From: Helopsaltes ochotensis
Taxonomy: Eukaryota > Chordata > Aves > Passeriformes > Locustellidae
Direction: 5' to 3'
NCBI GenBank assembly: GCA_013400155.1
Contig: VXBM01000420.1
Coordinates: 436,541-500,540 of the forward strand
DNA: 64,000 nt
The notes under the pieces were generated by a model. The model did not search any database. It saw only the letters and a program-made list of their open reading frames with translations, and was not told the DNA's origin. Shown in pieces: positions 1-12,100 of the stretch (position 1 is the stretch's first letter; each line of letters starts with the position of its first letter). The translations under genes and the position numbers were made by a program.

Positions 1-542
1 CCAAATATATCCTGAATGTAAAAAATTAAGAGGCTAAATTTGACATAAAATTACTTGCTGCTGTAACTAAAGATAAAAAGTATTGGCTTTGTTGTCCCAC
101 AGCATGAATTACAGTCTTACAACCCTGTCTGGTCTTTATACATTGTGTAGTCTGAAACGTGCACAAATTAAAGGTAATCAAAATCAATGACACTTAGATC
201 TGAACATCCGTACAAAGCTTCTTACTTGTTCTGTATTGCAATAGTTTAAGCAAAAATAATGCATTTTAAAATTGGAGATGCAAGGTTATTTTGGATTCTG
301 AATCAGTTTAGAAATTCTTGGTTTTGCTAAACTCAATTCTCAGCACCTCTGAGAGGTTTCTGTAATGTAATTGCACTTGGTTTTTACAAGCCATTTCAGA
401 AAAAATGGGGAAGAGGGATAGGGAGAGAAGCAGTCAGAAAATATATGTGTCAGACTAGGGAAGCAAACTTCACCACTCCTGTGTTTGTACAGCACTGAGT
501 GTTGATGGCACTTAGGCATGTACAGTGGTCAAAGCAAACCAA

Positions 543-655
543 ATCACAGAATCAGAATAGCCTGAGCTGGAAGGGACCCACAAGGATCACTGAAGTCCAG
601 CTCCTGGCCCTGCACAGGACAACCCCATTGGAATCACACCATGTGCCTGTGAGCA
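543..655 (-). mobile_element. CR1 LINE fragment, 3' end, minus strand
   Basis: The plus strand reads AATCACAGAATC, then AGCTGGAAGGGACC and ACACCATGTGCCTGTGAGC, which is the reverse complement of a CR1 3' end. About 113 bp remain. It has the same orientation as FRYL and lies in the last visible intron. Confidence 0.75.
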
Positions 656-2213
656 AAACGTAAGAAGATGCAATGGATATCTGACTCCCAACAGACAGAA
701 GCAGCTGAGCTTTACTAAGCACATAGTTGTACGTGATGTTATGCTAAGTTATATACTATGTGTTTCCGAGGTTATAATAATTGCATATTTTTGTTCTGCA
801 CTCTGTGCTATTATATACTCAGCAAAATTACTGTATTTCTGATGCACAGAACACTGAAGACATAAGATCTTGAACTGCAGAAGTTAACATAACTTTGATG
901 ACTCACTTTAATGAAGCACAGAGAATCAGATTTTGAGAAATGGCAGGGTTAACTATTTATTAATTCTAGTCATTAAGTTCCAGTGTTCTTAAAGCCAAGT
1001 CTCATTATTACTGTAAGCCATAATTAATCCCTTTCCCCCAAAACACACCTTGATAGCTACCTTTTAAAAATTCAGGAGAGGTTTTCCTTTAAAAATGGCT
1101 TTGTACTGCTTCAGTGTCTTTCACATATGTGCTTACTTGAGAATTAATCTGATTTTTGTACCTGCCTGTCCTGTAGAAACAGTCTAGCCAGAGTCCAGAT
1201 GCATTCTTTCAGGCTTGCGTGTACTAATAGCAAGAACTGAATAATTAGATTTATTTGCAAGTCTGCTGGCAACGCACAAGCCAGAACAGAATTAATCTCG
1301 CTATTCCTTAGCTATATGGACCACAGTGCTAAAAATTAGTACGAAAACCTTATTTGTGTTAGTAAATGAAATATATCTGTTTTCCTGACCAAGACAACAT
1401 TTACACATTTTTAGCATTAACTGGCTGACTGCTTAGCCTCAGCAGCCCCACACTCCATTTACAAGGACTTTTGAAGAATTACCAGCATGCCGCCCTTGCA
1501 GGCTAGGATTAAAAACCAAAATCAAAACAAGTCCCCACAAATAATAATTAGCGTGACTGGTTTCAAACTCCTTTTCAGAGGTTATCTTCAAACCCTGCAG
1601 AAACAGGGAAGAATAAGCCAAACTGCCTTGCAGGGAATCATGGATTCTCTCTGTACAAGCTATTAGAAAGCTTGCATATTGCTTGACTTTCCATTTCTTA
1701 GTTTCCCCAGCTACACAGTAGGAACAGTAACATTTACCTTCATGGTGAGAATGGTTCTGTTTTAACAACTAAATGTTAGAAAAAGTTCTTGGTGTATGTA
1801 AACAAAATTATATGTATGGACCAAAATACATAAGTGCTGCTTTTTAATTAATACATATATATAGTATTTACTGTATTGTAATAATAAATGTTATCAATTT
1901 CTAAAGATATACCAGTCAGTATACAACGTGTAAAATACACTAAAGTATGTGTTCATAGGCAAGACAAAAGTCCTTGCAAGTAGTAGCAAATTATTTTGCT
2001 GGTTTTGTATTACCTAAGCTTATGCACTTGTTTTTTTTAAACGTGCAATGAAGTATAAAAATTAACATTTTATTGCCACATTTCACTACTCTAAAAATTC
2101 AGGTACATTTTGTGATTGAATTAAAAAGCCCCAAACATATATGTGTATATATGAAGAACAGCAAAAGAAAAATGTATAAAAGAAGAAATGGTCCAAAGAT
2201 ACCATAACTATTT

Positions 2214-2244
2214 CTGTTGCTGAAGACTACATCTTCAGCAGCAG
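2214..2244. repeat. 13-bp hairpin with 5-base loop
   Basis: The left arm 2214-2226 (ending TGCTGAAGA) and right arm 2232-2244 (starting TCTTCAGCA) pair over 13 positions with one G-T wobble on the plus strand. The loop is CTACA. It lies in the last visible FRYL intron, within the open frame at 2102-2410. Confidence 0.8.
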
Positions 2245-3106
2245 AAACATGACCAAGTGCATCCATGAATAGTTCAACTGAATAAAAGAAATAGAATTCC
2301 TTTTTTACCTTGGATTTGAGATTTTTGTCAAACTGTTGTTGTGAAAAGCTAAGTTCATCTGCTACCTGCAGTTCTTTCTTACATCTTTCACTGTCCTTAC
2401 CACAGTACTTTCAATGGCAGACTCCTTGTACCTACTAATGTCGGGTTTTGGATATATTTGTTTTACTGTATTAAAATTATGCAGCTATTCTGTTTTAAAA
2501 ATCCCTAGTCCTAGCCATTTTGGGAAAAGCTATCACTTATTACAGCAATTAGTAATACTAAACATGGATGAGTGCCATGCAAATACATACATAATATTCA
2601 ACTAATATTAATGGCTACTTAACCTATTGTTAGATGATATTTTGACAGAAGTGTTTAATGAGCTTTTTGCTGTACTGCTGCTTTACTCCCTGTTACTTCC
2701 CTCCCAAATATTGGCTCCAGAATGGTCTTATGTAATTCTATAGTACTAAATTCAATAGAAGTTTTTGAGTAGACAATGTATCTGAGCATATAACCAGAAT
2801 TTTAATCTTTTTTCCTTCTAGAAACAGCAGCAGAAAAGCAGACTTGCTGGTACACAGATGGTATCCAGTCTGCTTATCTACTCAGTGTTATTAACTCTAG
2901 AACCCAAGACGGATTGCCAGCTTTTATTAAGAAGACTCATTTTTTATTGCCACTTCATGAGACTCTGAGTCTCAAAAAGATAGGATGATAACTGAAATGA
3001 AAAGCTTTTCATACATTTGTAATCTTTCTACAAATATTGGAATTTTTGTGCAATAAAGATGATTTTTAATCTCATATCCTGAGACTCACAAATGACATGC
3101 ACCTAC

Positions 3107-3175
3107 CTGGGCATCAGAGTTAATCCCATGAATACCATCATCAGTACCAAATATCCTTTTGCAGTCCTCTAGCCA
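3107..3175 (-). CDS. FRYL: FRYL exon 45, last one visible
   Basis: Residues 2387-2409, WLEDCKRIFGTDDGIHGINS then DAQ, phase 0 at both ends. The acceptor is attttgcag and the donor is CCAG/gtaggt. The gene continues below position 1. The 4.6-kb intron before it in gene direction (3176-7777) is the largest complete one; it holds a 25-bp tandem repeat and a short CA run at 6164-6178. The stretch 1-3106 is the start of the next intron, with a CR1 scrap and an unexplained open frame at 2102-2410. Confidence 0.95.
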
Positions 3176-6100
3176 CTGCAAAATAATATAAACAAGATTG
3201 AACATCATCTGAAACAGCAAACTGAAGACTGTGCTAAAACTGCTTAAGACACGTTGTCTTGTACACTCTCAAATAATGTGAGAAATTGAGGTATAAAATC
3301 AATTGTTTACCAATGTTGTTTGCAGTGATGATATCCGCTCTGATAAATCACTGCGTGGCTTTTATTTCCTGTAGCCTTCGTACACTGCAGCATAAATCCT
3401 AAACCATGACTGAATTGATACTGTTGCAGGAAAATGTATGAGAGGGTGGAAGCAGAAACATCCCTCTCTTTACTTTCTGCACAAGGTTTACACCAATATG
3501 ACTTACTTTAAAATATAGCACTAATTCACATTAGAGAATAAGCCTGTTACATTTCTTGGGACTACTTGAGAAACAGAAGAAAATAGAGCTCTCTTGTGTA
3601 AGTAGATGTAAGTGCAGGTTTACAGGATGGAATGAAAAAAGCCCAAATTCTCCAGTGGGAGTTTAACATCACCTCCAGTTCATACAAGCCAAGGAGATGA
3701 AGTATTCTTGCATTAATTACACAATGCAAACCTGCAGGTTCCACTCAGGGCTGCATTTAACTCCAGTTCCTATAGCAGACAACAAATTTATTAATTTCAG
3801 AGGGCAGTCTCTTTTTCTACCTTTAACCAACCACACAAATTTCTCAAAAAACAACCTCCATGAGTACTGGTGTTCACATGAATACCTATGTTGCTATAAA
3901 GCATTTATAAAATCAAATAGTGGTTTTATTTATAAAATCAAATAATGGTTTTATTTATAAAATCAAATAATGTTTTTTTTGGACAATACAACCTGATTAC
4001 TCCTTTGATACAGGGCCCAGCAAATTTTTCTGTACAGTGCAAACAACTGCAAGCACCGGTATTACTGAAATGGGAATGCATCATGTTGAGATGAAATGCA
4101 TATCATCTGAAATGAAGCATAGGCTCTATACATGCAAGGAAGAACCATTTAGCATACTGCATGTGTTTGGTACCTTGAGTCTCAGAGGGAATCTTGGTGA
4201 CCTTTTTCTAACCTTTGTCTGATGCAAGAAAAAGAGAAATGTGATTTCCCATCTGCTCAATTTAATAAAGGTTACTTAGTGAATTAACTAGGCCTGTGTG
4301 CTCATCAAGAGGAGAAATGGAATTCTCTGAACATCGCAGTGTCAGCTTCAATTAGTGACATGGATACAAACATCCACAGCAAATCTCATTTTTCTTTTTA
4401 TCAGACAGCCTCCATCGGGAACGATGGAATAGGTTTGCACTGCAACTAACAGCATCAGCAATTGGGAAGCTAGTATTCCTTTTCACACACCACCCTTTTA
4501 AGATCCTTTTTAAAATCTTAGAACCAGTCTGAATAAAGGATGTGCCAAGAATACTGTGTGTATAAGCTTGTATTTTCTATTACACATTACATATTTCATT
4601 ACATCTATTTCTTTTACATTTCTATTTATCTGATTCAGTCCCTAATACACACATGAAGTCCAAACAGTCCCCTTGCAAGAAAATACAACACTAGCTTCGA
4701 AAAGGTGACAAAATTAATTTGTGCAGAATTTTTACAGAATATATGTTCAGCATAGAAAGGCAGAAAGATCTATTTTTTTTCTTTGGGAATAGTGTGACAG
4801 AATAATCTTCTTTAAGTGTTTGCTTTATATCAATTCATGTTTTCTCCATGTATCTCCTACAAAGTGTTGATGAAAACATAACACAGTGAAGTCTGGGATT
4901 GGTCTTGGTCATAGCACAGGTTGGTTTGCCAGATTAAACCCTAAACAGACATGCTGAACAGCCTATACTCCAGGTACCTTTCTGTCTTATCTTGGTGCAT
5001 AGGCAAGAGTTTCAAGCAACTGCAGCCCAAGCCTTTTACTTTTTCAATTTGATTCATATGAATGCCTGTATACCACACAGCACTGGAGTGACAATCATCT
5101 ATTAGGATAAAATTTAACCAACAATTTTTCATTGAAGAAATTAACATACAGATTCTTCCAGTGGTTGAAGCAGATTAACAGGCAAATTACATTTATTTAA
5201 ATATCTGTTAATTTTTATTTACTTTATTATACAATAGCCCAACCACAATTTGGTCATTTTTCTATGTGTTTCTATGAAAATAGCAAGGGTCTGCTTTAAG
5301 TTGATTAAGCATTTTGCCTTAATACTTTCAGATTTATAGCACAGCATACATAGCACATAGGATACATAGCACAGATTTGTGTAACAACAGAAATTCAGAT
5401 TTTACTTGAAGTCTTGTTCAATCATTCCCTATACTCTGTTTAAGAGGACAGAGTAAGAAAACAATAAAACATACATCCAAGACATAGTTTAGAAGATTCT
5501 TAGTTTACATTCACTATAAAATACACCTTAGAAAAAGAGGGCCAACAGCTAAAGAAATATTCTAAATTAATATGCTCAATAATCACTTAAATAATGCACT
5601 AAATTGTCTACATGACATGCTATCAACAGTCAGGGATGATTGGTCAAAGCTAAGTTTATTCCTTCTCAGTACTGCTTCTTTTTATTTATAAATGATTAAA
5701 TAAAAATAAAATCCTGAAAAAATGCTCTCAGTTGTTCCAAACAATTTCTTTAAGCCTGTGAACCTTCTTCCTGCTCCTGTCACTCACAAATCTGTGGCAG
5801 AAGACAGGCTGGCCACAGAAACACGTTACTGGACTCCCTTTTTGACAGGAAAAACAACTCCTTCACTATGATATAATGACAGAGGCCATCAAAATGATAC
5901 TTGAATTTGTTTACCTAGTAAAATAAAATACAAAGAAGTTCTTAATATCCAGCATGGATTTATGTCAATATGAAATGTGGGAGTGCAAAATTAGATAATA
6001 ATACCTTTAGTGAATTCATGGCCATCTGAAAGGAATGTAATTTTAATTTATTATACTTTGACAAATCAACAAAATAATATAATTCGTTATTGCTGTGATA

Positions 6101-9100
6101 AACTAGGCTAAATGGGGAACTGACGTAAAATTCCTCCATGTTTGGATAGTCATCATTCTAATTACACACACACACACAAGTCCCTTTTTACCCTGTCACA
6201 AATCTTCCTGTCTGACCATGGGGCAAATCAGTTACACCCTCTGTGCCTCAGGGCTGCTCTCTAAAAGGAGAAATGAAATACATTATGCTCTCATAGGAGT
6301 GCTGATAGTATTATTCATTGGAGATTGCCAGACATTAAATATTACATGGAGTAAAATAATCTTAGTCATTAGATGAGCACTTTGTTTCTGATTAAGCCAA
6401 CATGGCAAAATATAGCTAATTATATTAGATCAAATAAATTGTTATTACCAACAGAGCAGGGCAAACAAATGCAGCAACTCTTCAGCAGATCTCTGGATCT
6501 TGTCCAGAGTTTATCTACATTAACAGTGCTGTGTGGCATATGTTAGTATTGGTTTCAAGGAAACCACATTTCTTTTGAGATCCTTTCCACAAAGAAGTGC
6601 ATGTCTGGTTTATTCAACAGATGAGCTGTCAGCAATCCTTTGCAAGGCAAAGGCCATAATTTCCTAATAAACTCAGCATGATCAAGAAACATGGAGCCAC
6701 TTGTGCTGCAAAATACAGCTCTGCCAAGGCATCATGCCCTGAAGAATTCTGGTTCTGTTTTGTGTCACTCAAACTTGCCTATACTGCCAGTGTCATGGCC
6801 TCACAGGCTGCTGAGATCAGTAAAATTCAGTATGTTCCATTTTCCTAGGAATCATCTCTACACCAAAAACCCCATACATTCTCTCTCTCCATTTGCAAAA
6901 CTGATGGTAGATTTGTGTTTTCTTTCGGCTCTTGAAATACAAATCTTTCTTGTGTTAGTTTTCTGAAGTTAGTATTTTTCTGAACTTCACACACAGGTTC
7001 ATGAAACCAAATACAGAGACCCTTGCTACAGAAATTTTCAACTTCTAAACTGCTTCTCTTTGGAAAAAGGATGTAACCACTAACATATACCTTGCAAACT
7101 AAACTGCATTATTCTAAACAACACATAAACATCATCCTCAATGAGATCCAGTTGTAAGATGAGCCTTAAATTTACATGTCTCTGTGTGACACAGCTGTAT
7201 AACCCCCATTACTATCAGTGGAGATTCAGTCACGAAAAAGAAGTTTAAAGAATTATTCAGCTAAAGTCAGTATCTGTATTAGGATAAATGCATTGCCTTC
7301 TTGATTCCTTTTAATATATTGACCTGATCCTTGAATACTATGGGTGTCAAGGCACTTGGAATTCCATAAAGATAGTTATCAGTAAATGTCTTCATCTGGA
7401 GATGAATTGCTAGTCTAATAGAATAAGCAGAACATAAATTTAAAAACCCCCATTATTTATTGATATTCATGTTAGAAATACTGGAATCTTTTAAAAAGAG
7501 GACTTTTAAATGAGGAATGTGCTTTTCCCACTGTTACAGTGTTATACATTAAAAACCAATTTCAGAAATAAGTGCAAAAAAAAAGAATTACACATAGGAA
7601 AAACCCCCTTAGGTTCAGATTATACACATAGAATAGTAGTAAAAAAAGGAAACAGGATTTTATTTCAGAAGTGTTTTCCCAAAGTTTACCTTTAGATGCC
7701 TGTGATGAGACATAAGGACCTGCAATGTTTTCAAAAGTAGGTTCTAATATTTTTGTTTTGAGATATAAGAGACTCACCTGTTCTGCTGCCTCTCTTTTGA
7801 CATTATAGGTATCCAAGTGTTCTTGGAGCTCTAGAACACTGAACTTCAATGTTTCTAGCAGGCCACAAGACAGTAGCTGGAAGAAAAAGCCATCAAACTC
7901 TGTAGTCCTGTAATATCTGACTATAATCCATACAGTCTAATATCTAAATTACATAATACAGAATCCCACGTTCACATTTGGAAAAACAAACAAATTAGAA
8001 TTAGCTGGGCACGTCATTTGTGACACCTTTGAGTAAGTGAATTAACACATGTAGCTCTACCATTTCAATCAGTGAACAACAATTTTGATACCAAAATAAG
8101 TTGTTTTGATTCAAAAATAAGAACTAGAATAGTTAGCATGTGAAAGAGAGATTTCAAAGCAATTTTTACATCTTTTAGTATGAAGAATAGTATTTGATAC
8201 ACACATCCCACTAGTGTAAACAGAACAGCCTGTAGAAAGAAGGAAAGGATTGCTCCTGTAGCAACGTAAGGAGTATTCACTGAGGGTTACTTGCCCTTCT
8301 CAATATAAAACCCATGCCACTGGCAAAGGCTTCTGCAGTCTGTAAGAACCAGGACTTTGTCAAAGGAGGAACCACTGGATATTTGAAGAATTTTCTACTA
8401 TTAATGACTGCCTCTTTTAACATGGTTTCAGAATCTCTTTTTCCCTCAGGGACTGCTACCTCACTTTCTTCCACACCATTTCTCCCTGTAGTTTTATTTT
8501 CACTTGAGTTTTTTTATTAGTCCTTCTCCTGACACTTCCTGTAATAAACATCTCTAACATGATGTTTCCTCCCTCACATTGGTCAGTCCTTGCACACATT
8601 AGGAGCTCTGCACTTTATCAGTGAGAATTAATCTGACAAGCAGGTTCATTTAATTTTCATTATTTGGAGAGAAAAGATTTATACAATATTTGTCAATGTA
8701 GCAACACTAATGTGTGTATGTCCATGTACACATGCAAGTATTTGTGTACTATATTTATTTATATCCTTTTTATATTTGTGTTTATATGGATTTGCTTTTT
8801 TATTTTAAAATACACATGGTGTTTTAGTTAGGCACTAGTGTAACTTTTCTTGTGGCTTCTTATCCTAAATTTGTTTTTTTGATAAATTTCTACTGCCTTA
8901 AAGTGGCATAAGTAAAAATAAAAACATTACACGTGTTTTTCTTGAAATGCACTATCTGTATCATGCTTTTTTTTGTTCTCATATTCTCAAGTGAGAGCTT
9001 AAGAAAGAGTTTCCCTTTAGTACCAAGGGAAAAAAAGCAGGTCAGGAGAAGTGTCTCACACTGGGCATCAAGGCCAAAGATCCGTCTACTGCAGCCCTCA

Positions 9101-12100
9101 GCTGACAATGTCTCATGGCCGTTGTTTAAAGAAGGGCAAATGTGGTGATCCACATCCCACGGAGTGCTTTCTTAGCCTCTGTCAACGTGTTGTTCTGCAT
9201 ATTTAAAGGATCTGTCCAGGGCTACTTCTTCCATCAATTTCCTTAGTGGCTTTTTGAAAACATGAACAGACACCATAAAAAGTGACAGCATTTCACAGTT
9301 TGATTATGTATCACATGAAGGACCTTGGTTCTGTAAGTTTTGTAAGCCACTGCTACCTTAATTTGATCACCCTTAACATCAATTAAGACAAAAATAAAAT
9401 AATTTCTATCATTTATCCATGATAAGACATCTATGGACAGATTTATCTTCTAAAGGGCTAATAATCCTAGCCTACATACTCATATCTTACACGTACATAT
9501 TTCGTCATCCTTGTGATCTTTCTTTAATCTTTTCCAGTGCTACCTTGTTCTGACACCAGGGGACCAAAACTGCCCCCAAAATTCAGGATGTAGGTATACT
9601 GGGAATATGTACATTAACTCAGTGATGCTTCCTGTTTTGCTGTCTCGTTTCTTGATAATTCTAACACAGGTTTATTTTGACTGCTGCTGAACATGGAGCT
9701 GACTTCTTGGATTAAAATCTATTATAACCAGGATTTAAACTCGCATGGCAACAAATAATTCAAAGTCTTCTTGTTGTAAATTGTAGCGGGAATGTTCTTT
9801 TCATGCATCACTGAATATATACATAAACAATATAATATAAAAAGGCAAAGTTGCTGCCAGACAAGTAGTCTTCCTTTTTCTTACCTGTACAGAGAACATA
9901 GAATAAATATGAACAAGCAGGAAAAGTAAACAGTAGTAAGGAAATTAAAGTGATATCTACTATCAGTAAGTCTCCTTACTGTTCACTGTTAACAGCTGGA
10001 GCCTATTTTTTGAGAAAATGCATTTCTCACTTGTGGTTTCCAGTGTTTATGATACATAGTGGCCATTTAAGATTTTAATTCCCTTCTGATTTCAAAGAGT
10101 TTCTTTTTTTCCACATATTAAAACACCATTTTGTATGTTACATGAAATGTTTAAGTAGACAGATATTCCAACATGCAAGTTTGAGATTCTTACCGTTTCT
10201 GCGTCCACAAAGACTGTTGGACATTCTGAACATAACATCATCACTTCCAGAGAACTTTTAAACTTTGTTCCAATGCGCTGTAGACTTTCACCAAGAAAGC
10301 TGACTGAATCATTTGTTATAGATACAAACTTTCTTTGAATGGTCTAGAAGTCAAATCAGAAAAACATTTACCTTACATTGTGTTTTACTACTCTTCTGTC
10401 TTTTTAAGGTAAAAATTTCAGAGCAAATTTCCATCCCAACAAATATATTTTTTTCATTTAATGAGAAACCAATATGTAATTTTCTCTGCATATTTAAGTA
10501 AATTTAGCTCTAGAAAATGCAATAAATCAATAAAACCAGCCAGTATCTATAAAGACAATTACTCCTTTCACATCTAGGCCTCTAGCCTCAGTATAGGTGG
10601 ATGAGTATTTGCCTTTATGCAGTACAGAGAGTTCAATTTATTTTCACATGTTTGTGTTGCAGAAAATTAGGGTTTTATGAGTCAGTATGTGATCTCCACA
10701 GCACGATCTGTGTCCAAAACTGCCACCTGCAGGATTTCCACCTTCTTCAAAACTCAGTCCTGAGTTTATCATGTTTGTTTATGCAGACATCTTAGCCTAA
10801 TGTAACACTGCACTCTGCTATGTACTATTTCATTAATCCTGGGAATTACATGTAGAATAAAACTATATAAAGATTATACAGACAGCTGTAAAGGTAAACA
10901 TAGGAAGAAGGAACCAGAAGGCAAAATGGAAAGATCCAGTCAAACAAGGCCTCCTATCATTTGATCATTTTAACCCTCCTCTGTACCTAGGAACAACACC
11001 TCAGGAATATTTTTTGCCATGCTTTGAACCCTGGCTTGCTATTGTGCAGAATATCCAACTTTCCAGCTGCTAAGCCAAGTTTCATCCTTCTCCCTAGCTC
11101 CCTCTTTAATGAATACAAGAGAATATGAACTTTTGTTTTACCACTTTCAGGAAATGAATGAATGTGTGAAAACCAACTGCAGCAAAGCTTTGGTATAATA
11201 GAGACAAACCAAATCCCTGATGTCTAGATGAAGCAAAGAGACAAAAATCTACAACCTGTAACAGAAATTTCATGGCACTGTGGCCATGAAATTAGTTCAA
11301 CATAAAATGGAAAATGGGTACAGAGGAGCAAACAAATTATTCCTTGGGAAAGGCAGAGTATGAATTCTTCACATCTAAGTTACTGACCATACACACAGGA
11401 CAAAATATGTGCTAGTGTGGGTCTTTCACAGAGAAGTTTATTATGATATGTTAAACAGCAAGCAAAATTAATTTTAGAGGTACAAGAAAGGAGTGGAGCC
11501 ATAAGGTCTTGTCCTGAATAGTCTCTTAGCTCATTTGGCACATTATCTATACATAAAATTAATTAATTATACTTATTCTACCCCATAGGAATTTGTAAAG
11601 AAGCATTACTTCTAAAATGTAAAAAACTCATCCTCTATATAGGGAGGAGGGAGCCAGAAAAATTAAGCCATAGGCTTTTTGTGTTGGATAGCAGATCTAT
11701 GAGGTAAATATAGTTCAAGAGAGGCATTTGAAACATCCAGTTCCAGTGGATCTCCTGGTGTTTCAATTACTTCTCTGCAGAAAGAAACTCTTTTCTCAAA
11801 AGACAGATGCAAGATAAATTCAATAATGTTTGTCATGCTGTGAATCCCATAATAATGACTCTCACAAAAAAACCCAAACAAAACAAAACAGGAGAAAGAA
11901 ATTAATTCTGTAATCATCACAGAACCTGAGTGATGTTCAGAAAATAAAAGAAGGAACACAACCTGAACTAAGAGCTTGCAAGAAACACTGAAGTGGTTTT
12001 ATTGAGCTTTCTCAATTTTTGTTTATTTTCTGAGCAAGTTCCCTTCCCTCCTAGGCAATCGATACAGCAGATAGCCTGAGGAAAAATAGTGTACGACAAT

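Noticed and set aside
1..3106. Search for the FRYL C-terminal exons and stop codon
   Set aside because: None of the expected C-terminal FRYL sequence is present, so the gene end lies outside the window.
8277..8520. Overlapping open frames on both strands (65 and 68 codons)
   Set aside because: No recognisable protein, no splice phase fitting FRYL exons 43-44, and lengths expected by chance in AT-rich intron.
11663..11959. Minus-strand frame with a plausible C-terminal half
   Set aside because: Exons 42 and 43 join perfectly without it, and I see no acceptor and donor pair in the matching phase.
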